Virus record (IMG/VR): IMGVR_UViG_3300044655_000524
Span: 1 to 50,654 of that record
Reading direction: 5' to 3' (one strand)
Length of the DNA: 50,654 nt
Origin: a virus
Shown here piece after piece: positions 43,512 through 50,654 of this stretch; the stretch's first letter is position 1, and each line of letters begins with the position of its first letter. The position numbers and the translations under genes were made by a program. The notes beneath the pieces are model-generated. The model saw nothing but the letters and a program-made list of their open reading frames with translations. It was not told the origin of the DNA and searched no databases.

Positions 43512-44691
43512 GTATTGTGCTCTAGTAGACTTGGGTTTAGCCACACAAACTGACGGAACGGTTACGGTATGTAATCAGAGTCGCACATTGTTTACAGACC
43601 CCTTGGGAAAAACTATTCGATTAGATTCTCACTCGATTGAAGATGGGTGGAATAGTCCTACCCGCCAAGAAATAAAACAAGCATTGTTAAATGGTCAACA
43701 GCATGCTAATTGTCGCGATTGTTGGGACGAAGAAGCCGCTGGCCGCTCTAGCATTAGAACTAGGGCAAACCAGGACTATGCTGAAGTTCGGCCAATGGAT
43801 CAACCTAGGGTGTTTATGTTAAAGCCTGGCAACGCATGTAATCTAACTTGCCGCCACTGTAACCCGTATGTAAGTAGTAAGTGGTATAAAGATCATTACA
43901 CTGCTACTCAGCATACTAGTAACATAACTTTTAAAGAATATGCTAGCCGTTATGATTCTATTAGAGATAGTTTTGACGATGAAAATCATTTGTGGGACAC
44001 TCTTAAAAAGTGGAACGACGGTATAGTATTTTATGATTTATATGGCGCTGAACCATTATTAATTAATCCGCTATTGGAAGTATTAAGGCATAGTGTCAGC
44101 ACAGGATCTTCTAAGCATCAAGATATACATATTAATACCAATGGAACCATATGGCACGATGACTTCAATACCTTGTTTGCTAATTTTAATCATGTAGAAT
44201 TAGCTGTAAGTATAGATGGGATAGCTGATCAATTTGAATATATGCGTTATCCTGCTAATTGGTCTAAGGTATTAGAAAATTTAAAGCGTTATCAACAATT
44301 AGCACAATTTAATACTAGCATTAAATTTAGTGTATGTATTACTGTAAGTCTATTAAATGTTTACTACCTAATAGATTATCTAAACTTTTTTCATTCGATG
44401 GGTATTGAAACTACAGTAAATATTGTACATAGGCCAAATTATTTAAATGTAAGAATTGCCCCACAAGCAGTTAAACAGGCGATTATAGATAATTTAAATA
44501 TTAAAAGATTAACTGAATCATCGTGGGATTTTAAAGTAAAAGAAATTATAGATTATATCCGATTAGACTATGAAGATCCACAAGAACTATTAAAAGAGTT
44601 TTGGAGACATACAAATTTATACGATAAACTACGTGAGCAATCCTATGCTGAAATCTTTTCAGAATTTTATAAGGTGTTAACTAATGAGTAA
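43504..44691 (+). CDS. Radical SAM protein with N-terminal twitch-like region and GAE in place of GGE (3 of 4)
   Basis: A 395-residue protein from a TTG start at 43504, supported by AAGGA eight bases upstream and by the 8-base overlap TTGAATAA. The N-terminal Cys are C5, C23 and CRDCWDEEAAG at 70-80; the usual second Cys of the CC pair is missing (VCNQ). The core CNLTCRHC (112-119) is intact. The conserved Gly-Gly-Glu reads YGAEPLLI (180-187), a conservative change that keeps the Glu. A later AVSIDGIADQFEY is equivalent to the AdoMet/substrate-side strand in its neighbours. A C-terminal helical tail ends the protein. Confidence 0.86.
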   Translation: MNKYCALVDLGLATQTDGTVTVCNQSRTLFTDPLGKTIRLDSHSIEDGWNSPTRQEIKQALLNGQQHANCRDCWDEEAAGRSSIRTRANQDYAEVRPMDQPRVFMLKPGNACNLTCRHCNPYVSSKWYKDHYTATQHTSNITFKEYASRYDSIRDSFDDENHLWDTLKKWNDGIVFYDLYGAEPLLINPLLEVLRHSVSTGSSKHQDIHINTNGTIWHDDFNTLFANFNHVELAVSIDGIADQFEYMRYPANWSKVLENLKRYQQLAQFNTSIKFSVCITVSLLNVYYLIDYLNFFHSMGIETTVNIVHRPNYLNVRIAPQAVKQAIIDNLNIKRLTESSWDFKVKEIIDYIRLDYEDPQELLKEFWRHTNLYDKLREQSYAEIFSEFYKVLTNE

Positions 44692-45982
44692 TACTCTTTG
44701 CGCATTTGCATTTGTCCATACTGATATAGAACCTAACGGAGATATTAAGTTCTGTTGCGCCGCCGCAAATGGACAGCACTGTGACAGTCAGGGCAAGGTA
44801 TACAATGTACAAACCCATACGTTGACTGAAGCATGGAACAGCGAACAAATTAAAGAAACTAGATTAGCCATGATTCGTGGAGAGAAGCCTGAGTTATGTA
44901 GATATTGTTGGGACATGGAGAATGAAGATAATACACAAGGTAACAGTATACGCTTAGAAGCCGCTAACGAAAGAAATAAATTAGAAAATATAACAGATCG
45001 AATAGAGTATGCCCGCACCCATGGGGGTGAACTATCTGACGATTATCTAGCATACGATTTTCAATTGAGTATCGGTAATCTATGTAATCTAGCCTGTAAA
45101 ATGTGTAATCCTGGTTTTAGCACACAATTTCAAAAATTCTATGCCAGATATCACGACTCGCCAAAAGAGATTAGTTTCGTGTTGGGTCGCCCCGAAGATC
45201 ATAGTGTTGAAGCACAGTTACCATTCAATACAACATTTGACTGGCCAATAAAACAAGACCTTAAGGATATTTTTAAGGACCATATATCAAAAATACAGTT
45301 GATGTTCTTTACAGGCGGTGAACCTACATTGATTCCTCAAGTAGTTGATTTTATTGATCATCTGGCAGAAGTAGATCATCACCCGAATCTTAAGGTTTGG
45401 CCTAGTACTAATTGTACAAACATTAATAAACGTCTATTGGATAGTTTGAGCAAACACAATCATCTATGGATAAATCTAAGTTTAGATGGCAAAGATGAAA
45501 TTGCTGCGATACAGCGTACACCGAGCCATTGGCCTAGTATAGAAAAGAATGTCGATATGTTAATGGACTGGGTTAATATTCAACGCGACAGTAAACTAAA
45601 ACATATTAAAATAAACATGCTTAGTACTATAACAGCGTTAAATTTCCATCATATATTAGATTTTTGGAAGTATTTCGATGATAGGTACAGTTCTAAAACA
45701 CAAGATTACGGATCAGCTGTTAATCTGGTACTAAATCGGCAAACTAATTTTGGTATTGAGATTATACCTAAAGCAGTAATACCAGAACTTAAAGAAAAGT
45801 TAGAACAGTATCGTAAATTGGGATCAAAGCACATACAAAGAGCATATGATCGATATGATCAACTATTAGAATCAACAACGTTTGCTGACAACCACGATGA
45901 AATACATTTCTGTTTAGACCGAGTACAAACATATCATTTGGATTTAAATATTAAAGAAATCTATAGCATTTATTACAAATAG
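44684..45982 (+). CDS. Radical SAM protein with N-terminal twitch/SPASM-like region (4 of 4)
   Basis: A 432-residue protein; AAGGTG precedes the ATG, which overlaps the previous stop by 8 bases (ATGAGTAA). It is the most canonical of the set: C6, IKFCCAAANG (24-25), ELCRYCWDMEN (72-75), core CNLACKMC at 134-141, FFTGGEPTLIP at 208-218 and INLSLDGKDE in the later AdoMet-side strand. The core-to-GGE region is longer than in the two preceding genes. It is last in the operon, followed by a short leader and gp43. Expected to bind two Fe-S clusters. Substrate unknown. Confidence 0.88.
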   Translation: MSNTLCAFAFVHTDIEPNGDIKFCCAAANGQHCDSQGKVYNVQTHTLTEAWNSEQIKETRLAMIRGEKPELCRYCWDMENEDNTQGNSIRLEAANERNKLENITDRIEYARTHGGELSDDYLAYDFQLSIGNLCNLACKMCNPGFSTQFQKFYARYHDSPKEISFVLGRPEDHSVEAQLPFNTTFDWPIKQDLKDIFKDHISKIQLMFFTGGEPTLIPQVVDFIDHLAEVDHHPNLKVWPSTNCTNINKRLLDSLSKHNHLWINLSLDGKDEIAAIQRTPSHWPSIEKNVDMLMDWVNIQRDSKLKHIKINMLSTITALNFHHILDFWKYFDDRYSSKTQDYGSAVNLVLNRQTNFGIEIIPKAVIPELKEKLEQYRKLGSKHIQRAYDRYDQLLESTTFADNHDEIHFCLDRVQTYHLDLNIKEIYSIYYK

Positions 45983-46002
45983 AATATATACTATAAAGAG
46001 TC

Positions 46003-46017
46003 GCACACTTAATGTGC
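46003..46017 (+). other. Small stem-loop in the gp43 leader
   Basis: GCACA, loop CTTAA, TGTGC form a 5-bp stem. No U-run follows, so it is not a standard terminator. It may be an mRNA processing or stability element between the radical SAM operon and gp43. Confidence 0.35.
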
Positions 46018-46032
46018 ATGTAGAAAAGTATT

Positions 46033-46050
46033 TGCCAGCTATAAGTGGCA
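46033..46050 (+). promoter_or_regulatory. Candidate gp43 translational operator hairpin
   Basis: TGCCA (46033-46037), 8-base loop GCTATAAG and TGGCA (46046-46050) form a 5-bp hairpin ending three bases before the GGAG (46054-46057) of gene 43. T4 gp43 represses its own translation by binding an 18-base hairpin with a 5-bp stem and 8-base loop at the same place. The loop sequence here differs from that of T4. Confidence 0.55.
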
Positions 46051-46062
46051 TATGGAGAGTAA

Positions 46063-48726
46063 ATGAGTTATGTAGACGCACTCTACGATCGTGCTAAAGA
46101 TCGTATCCATATCGTTGAACGCAACAACGGTCTTCGCGAATATCGAGAATTTCCAGCAACTTATGTGTTTTATTATGATGATCCTAAGGGCAAACATCGT
46201 ACTATCTATGACACACCTGTAAGCCGCTTTAGTACACGTATCGGTAAAGAGTTCCATAAAGAACTACGTATACAGAATGGTAAAAAGATATGGGAAAGTG
46301 ATATCAATCCTGTATTCCGTTGTTTAGAAGAAAACTATCTTGGTATTACTAGTCCTAAACTACAAACTGCCTTTTTCGATATTGAGGTCGACTTTGACCC
46401 AAAACGCGGCTATGCTCCAACAAACGATCCATTCAATCCTATTACAGCCATATCAGTTTACTTAGATTGGCTAGACAAGTTAGTTACCTTAGTAATTCCG
46501 CCTAAGAGCTATAGTTGGGAAACTGCTGAAGAAATATGTAAGCAATACGACAACTGCTTCTTGTTTGATCGTGAAGAGGATATGTTAGATACATTCCTTA
46601 ACCTAATTGATGATGCGGACATATTGAGTGGGTGGAACAGTGAGGGTTATGATATACCCTATACCATTGGGCGTATTACCCGTGTTCTAAGCAAAGACGA
46701 CACACGCCGTATGTGCCTGTGGGGGCAGTATCCCAAACAACGTGACTTTGAACGCTTTGGTGCTACTAACTTAACCTTTGACCTAATTGGTCGTGTACAT
46801 CTAGACTATATGCAGTTATATCGCAAGTACACCTATGAAGAGCGTCATAGTTATAGTTTGGATGCCATTGGTGAATATGAACTAGATGAACGTAAAACAC
46901 AATACGAAGGTACGTTAGATCAGCTGTATAATAAAGATTTTCCTAAGTTTATCGAATACAACCGTCAAGATACTATGTTGTTAGGTAAACTAGATAAGAA
47001 ACTACGCTTCTTAGACCTTGCTAACGAACTAGCACATGATAACACAGTGTTACTACAGACTACAATGGGCGCGGTAGCAGTAACAGAGCAGGCCATCATT
47101 AACCAAGCACACCAGCAGGGTATGGTAGTAATGAACCGCAAAGGTCGTGATGATCAAGGTGATACGCAAGCGGCTGGTGCTTATGTAGCACATCCTAAAA
47201 AAGGCATGCATGATTACATTGGCGCCATTGACATTAACTCACTGTATCCTAGTGCGATTCGTGCGCTGAACATGGGTCCTGAAACCATTGTGGGACAACT
47301 TCGTCCTATAATGACCGATCATTACATCAAAGAAAAGATTGATGCTAATAGTAGTTTTGCCGACGCATGGGAAAATATGTTTGGTACCTTAGAGTATGAA
47401 GCTGTTATGGAAAATAAACCGGGTGTTGAAATTACTATTGACTGGGAAGCATCTGGCGAAAGTACAGTACACAGCGCCACAGAAGTTTGGAAATTAATAT
47501 TTGACAGCAACCAACCGTGGATTCTTAGTGCTAACGGTACTATCTTTAGCTTTGCTACAGAAGCCATTGTACCTAGCTTGTTAAAGCGTTGGTATGCTGA
47601 ACGTAAAGAACTACAGGCTAAGAAGAAAGAGTGTACAGACCCAGAAGAGATTGCGTTCTGGGATAAACGACAGTTGGTTAAGAAGATTAACTTGAACAGT
47701 TTGTACGGTGCCTTATTGAATCCGGGCTGTCGTTTCTTTGATAAACGTATTGGACAAAGTACTACGCTAACGGGCAGAACTATTGCTAAACACATGGATG
47801 CGTTTGTTAATGAATGTATTACGGGAGTATATGATCATACCGGTGAAGCTATTATCTACGGTGATACTGACTCATGTTATTTTAGTGCGTGGCCTGCAGT
47901 TAAAGATGAAGTAGCCGCAGGTAAGATGGAATGGTCAAAAGACATTGCTATTCAACTATACGATAATATTGCTGATCAAGTTAATGATAGTTTCCCGGCC
48001 ATGATGGAACGTAGCTTCCACGTACCGCGTGATATGGGCGAAGTTATTAAAGGTGGGCGTGAACTAGTAGCCGAAAAAGGTTTGTTTATTAAAAAGAAAC
48101 GCTATGCTGTATTGATTGTTGACCTTGAAGGTAAACGGTTGGATCAACACGGTAAACCGGGCAAAGTAAAAGCCATGGGCTTAGACTTAAAACGTTCAGA
48201 TACTCCTAAGGTTGTACAGGACTTCTTAAGTGATATCTTGTTAGATGTCTTAACAGGTAGTAAAAAAGAACACATCTATGATAAGGTTAGAGAGTTTAAA
48301 TTGCTATTCCAAGAACGTCCAGCTTGGGAAAAAGGCACACCTAAACGTGTAAACAACTTGACCAAGTATGGCAAGGAAGAAGAACGATTAGGCCGAGCCA
48401 ACATGCCCGGACATGTGCGTGCCGCGCTTAATTGGAATAACCTAAAACGTATGCATGGTGATAACTATTCAACTAGCATTGTTGATGGTATGAAAACTAT
48501 TGTGTGTAAACTCAAAGACAACCCGCTGGGTTATACTAGTGTTGGCTATCCAACGGATGAAGCACACATTCCACAGTGGTTTAAAGACCTACCGTTTGAT
48601 GATGGGCTGATGGAAACTACTATTGTAGATCAGAAGGTAGAAAATCTATTAGGGGTGTTGGATTGGGATATTCCTAACAATACTGATATTAAGACAACCT
48701 TTGATAATTTGTTTAGTTTTGAATAA
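46063..48726 (+). CDS. 43: DNA polymerase gp43 (family B)
   Basis: An 887-residue replicative polymerase with 3'-5' proofreading; T4 gp43 is 898. The exonuclease motif I is FFDIEVDFD (D106, E108), followed by LSGWNSEGYDIPY and the Exo III YNRQDTMLL. Polymerase motif A is DINSLYPS (D390), motif B is KINLNSLYGALLNPGC and motif C is YGDTDSCYF (D601, D603). The C terminus ends LDWDIPNNTDIKTTFDNLFSFE, resembling the clamp-binding tail of T4 polymerase, with DNLFSF as likely hydrophobic contact. No intein or intron interrupts it. A GGAG ribosome site is five bases upstream, behind a hairpin that may be an autoregulatory operator. Confidence 0.98.
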   Translation: MSYVDALYDRAKDRIHIVERNNGLREYREFPATYVFYYDDPKGKHRTIYDTPVSRFSTRIGKEFHKELRIQNGKKIWESDINPVFRCLEENYLGITSPKLQTAFFDIEVDFDPKRGYAPTNDPFNPITAISVYLDWLDKLVTLVIPPKSYSWETAEEICKQYDNCFLFDREEDMLDTFLNLIDDADILSGWNSEGYDIPYTIGRITRVLSKDDTRRMCLWGQYPKQRDFERFGATNLTFDLIGRVHLDYMQLYRKYTYEERHSYSLDAIGEYELDERKTQYEGTLDQLYNKDFPKFIEYNRQDTMLLGKLDKKLRFLDLANELAHDNTVLLQTTMGAVAVTEQAIINQAHQQGMVVMNRKGRDDQGDTQAAGAYVAHPKKGMHDYIGAIDINSLYPSAIRALNMGPETIVGQLRPIMTDHYIKEKIDANSSFADAWENMFGTLEYEAVMENKPGVEITIDWEASGESTVHSATEVWKLIFDSNQPWILSANGTIFSFATEAIVPSLLKRWYAERKELQAKKKECTDPEEIAFWDKRQLVKKINLNSLYGALLNPGCRFFDKRIGQSTTLTGRTIAKHMDAFVNECITGVYDHTGEAIIYGDTDSCYFSAWPAVKDEVAAGKMEWSKDIAIQLYDNIADQVNDSFPAMMERSFHVPRDMGEVIKGGRELVAEKGLFIKKKRYAVLIVDLEGKRLDQHGKPGKVKAMGLDLKRSDTPKVVQDFLSDILLDVLTGSKKEHIYDKVREFKLLFQERPAWEKGTPKRVNNLTKYGKEEERLGRANMPGHVRAALNWNNLKRMHGDNYSTSIVDGMKTIVCKLKDNPLGYTSVGYPTDEAHIPQWFKDLPFDDGLMETTIVDQKVENLLGVLDWDIPNNTDIKTTFDNLFSFE

Positions 48727-48727
48727 T

Positions 48728-50654
48728 ATGGCAGAAATTAAATTAGTAAACATAGAAGCATTGCGTCAGCTACCTAGAACTCAACTCACAGTAGCTGACG
48801 TGGACACCAAGAGTCAAGATTCTTATCATCGTTACGGTATGGATTTTACTAAAAATCTACAACTAACTGGCAAGTATTGTTACCACCCGTTCAATAGCGT
48901 AACTATTGATAGTAACGGTGAATGCTTTGTATGTGTATGTCAAGCATGGTTGCCTATTAGTGTAGGTAATATCTTAGATTTTAACAGCTTAACTGAAATT
49001 GTACAGAGTCCTAAGGCTCGCGAAATACAAGCCAGTATCATTGATGGTACTTATAAGTATTGTGATCAAAATACCTGTCATGTAATCAAATCTGATCGTT
49101 TAGAGAATAGAATCGAGCACCGCCCCGATACAGTTAATTGGATTGTATTTGCTATAGATGATAGCTGTAACTTAAGCTGTCCTAGTTGTCGTAATGAAAT
49201 GATATTCGTTAATAAAGGTGAAGAATTTGAGAAGCGTATGACTATTAGTCGTCATATTACTAAATTAATTCAAAATCATCACCATTTCTTAAAATTTACC
49301 TTAAGTGGTGACGGTGATCCGTTTGCTAGTCATGTATATCGTAACATCTTAGAAAATCTACAGCTTACTGATGATGATCCAATTGAGATTGAGATTGTTA
49401 CTAACGGTATCTTAGTGGCTAGCCATTGGGATCGTATGAAGGGAATCCATAAACACGTAAAACGTTTTAAGATTAGTTTTGATGCCGGAACTCCTGAGAC
49501 CTATGCTATTACCAGACGCCAAGGTGATTGGGATAAATTAATCGAAAGTAGTGAATATATAGTTAAATGGAAACAAAAATACTACAGCGATATGGAAATT
49601 GTAGCCAATTTTGTAGTACAAAATACCAATTATCAGGATATTCACGAGTATGTTCGGTTAACAAAGCGTATAGGATTTGATGAGATAGCATTTCAAAAAG
49701 TAACTGATTGGGGCAAGTGGTGGGATGGCAATAAGAATCGCTTTGTTGAACACGCCGTGTGGATGGAAGATCATCCTAACTATGGCGATTTAGTTGGCAT
49801 TTTAAGTGATCCGATTATGGGAGATAAACAAATCCAATTAACTAACCTAGCACCTTTACAACAAAAGGAAAAGTTATCTCTTGAAGAATTAACTCGATTA
49901 AAAGTTAATCTACAGAGTGTTGACCGTATTGACGGAATGTTTCAGTCTTTGACAAAATTAAAAGAATATTACTGGCATCTGACTTCTCCGTTTACGTATG
50001 CAAGTGATTTGTCAGATTTAATAAATCAATGTCTTCAAATTGAAGATCAGATAACCAAGTTAACTGCGGTTAATGTTTCAATCTTAGAAAAAATTAGTGA
50101 TAATATATCGGATATCACTAAAGATTATTATAACCGAGGTTATTCTGTTTACGGTAACTATAAGGCCATAGATCGCTGTAATCCACAAGACGAGAGAACT
50201 AGGGTAATGCCAATTACTGATGATACAACTACCGAGGCAATCTTAGCACAAATTGGGAAATATGTCAATTGGCAATATCCTGGTTTAGAAATAGGGCCCG
50301 GTGCTGGTGTATGGACTGAACACTTAGTAGCCAGTGAACCCCTCTATTTGGTTGATATACATGATGAATTTTTAATAGAAACAAAGACCAAATTCAATGA
50401 TGTTTATCAAAATAAATTAAGAAGCTATATTACCAGTGAAACAGATCTAAGTATGTTACCACAAAATCAATTTGGTTTTGTGTTTGCTTGGAATGTGTTT
50501 AATTATCTACCATTTGATCTATTAGAACAATATTTAGAATCTATATATAAAGTTCTGCGTCCGGGTGGAGTAGCTATGTTTAGTTATAATAACGCAGAGC
50601 GTCCTGGGTGTGCTCGTTATGTGGACATGGGATACATGAGTTACATGCCCAAAC
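48728..50654 (+). CDS. Radical SAM-methyltransferase fusion protein, partial (3' end outside window)
   Basis: The frame opens with an ATG one base after the gp43 stop and stays open for 642 codons to the window edge. The N-terminal Cys-rich region has C51, C66, C69, C71, C112 and C117. The radical SAM core CNLSCPSC is at 147-154, followed by SGDGDPFAS (193-201) where relatives have GGE. A helical linker (about 395-490) leads to a class I S-adenosylmethionine methyltransferase: LEIGPGAGVWTEHL at 520-533 (motif I), LYLVDIHD (motif II), FVFAWNVFNYLP (motif IV) and VLRPGGVAMFSY (motif VI-like). Such a pairing would let one chain do radical and ordinary methyl-transfer chemistry on one substrate (inference). 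No Shine-Dalgarno; expression probably depends on gp43 translation. Confidence 0.85.
   Translation, partial: MAEIKLVNIEALRQLPRTQLTVADVDTKSQDSYHRYGMDFTKNLQLTGKYCYHPFNSVTIDSNGECFVCVCQAWLPISVGNILDFNSLTEIVQSPKAREIQASIIDGTYKYCDQNTCHVIKSDRLENRIEHRPDTVNWIVFAIDDSCNLSCPSCRNEMIFVNKGEEFEKRMTISRHITKLIQNHHHFLKFTLSGDGDPFASHVYRNILENLQLTDDDPIEIEIVTNGILVASHWDRMKGIHKHVKRFKISFDAGTPETYAITRRQGDWDKLIESSEYIVKWKQKYYSDMEIVANFVVQNTNYQDIHEYVRLTKRIGFDEIAFQKVTDWGKWWDGNKNRFVEHAVWMEDHPNYGDLVGILSDPIMGDKQIQLTNLAPLQQKEKLSLEELTRLKVNLQSVDRIDGMFQSLTKLKEYYWHLTSPFTYASDLSDLINQCLQIEDQITKLTAVNVSILEKISDNISDITKDYYNRGYSVYGNYKAIDRCNPQDERTRVMPITDDTTTEAILAQIGKYVNWQYPGLEIGPGAGVWTEHLVASEPLYLVDIHDEFLIETKTKFNDVYQNKLRSYITSETDLSMLPQNQFGFVFAWNVFNYLPFDLLEQYLESIYKVLRPGGVAMFSYNNAERPGCARYVDMGYMSYMPK

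Noticed and set aside
45983-46062. A tRNA or intrinsic terminator in the gp43 leader
   Set aside because: No cloverleaf is apparent, and neither hairpin is followed by a U-run.

Overview
This window is part of a large, A+T-rich T4-like myovirus genome. The diagnostic T4 core genes are recombination nuclease gp46/gp47, late sigma factor gp55, baseplate proteins gp53, gp5, gp25 and gp6, and family B DNA polymerase gp43. The style of the tail genes (paired fibres opening with 'MSY-I--T-GTTL', a fibre carrying a 'MKGYVDSKI' module, very large baseplate proteins) resembles aquatic, cyanophage/pelagiphage-type T4 relatives more than enteric T4. The host cannot be read from the sequence. I saw no tRNA, rRNA, CRISPR array, insertion sequence or integrase. 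No gene-free stretch exceeds 100 bases; the largest are 37790-37877, 45983-46062 and 7886-7958.

Layout. (1) 1-7885, minus strand: an operon running gp55 > radical SAM > gp47 > sulfotransferase-like protein > radical SAM > SGNH-like protein > gp46 > histone H1 (Hc1)-like protein > GIY-YIG nuclease (cut by the window edge). Accessory genes sit between the conserved 55/47/46 genes. (2) 7886-7958: a compact divergent control region with a perfect T4-type late promoter (TATAAATA) facing the structural genes, lying inside the spacer of a sigma70-like promoter facing gp55. (3) 7959-37789, plus strand: baseplate and tail-fibre cassette: tube-junction protein, gp53, hub-like protein, gp5 with a C-terminal lytic domain, gp25, a 1125-residue gp6, a 4740-residue giant wedge-like protein, a fibre with 14-residue repeats, a small structural protein, two paralogous fibres and a further structural protein. 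NATAAATA-like late motifs precede several of these genes. (4) 37790-37877: an intrinsic terminator overlapping a consensus sigma70 promoter. (5) 37878-45982: nine tightly overlapping genes: an unknown small protein, two DxD-type glycosyltransferase-like proteins, another unknown small protein, a further glycosyltransferase-like protein and four consecutive radical SAM proteins. (6) 45983-48726: DNA polymerase gp43 behind a short leader with a hairpin of the same geometry as the T4 gp43 translational operator. (7) 48728-end: a radical SAM protein fused to a class I methyltransferase, cut by the window edge.

The most unusual content is the set of seven radical SAM proteins. Six carry a cysteine-rich twitch/SPASM-like region before the CxxxCxxC core and one carries a possible one after it. 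They occur with three glycosyltransferase-like genes, a sulfotransferase-like gene, a degenerate SGNH-like gene and a methyltransferase fusion. The arrangement looks like a phage-encoded modification pathway, expressed early from a host-type promoter and interleaved with replication genes. Its substrate (surface glycan, virion component or something else) cannot be determined here.
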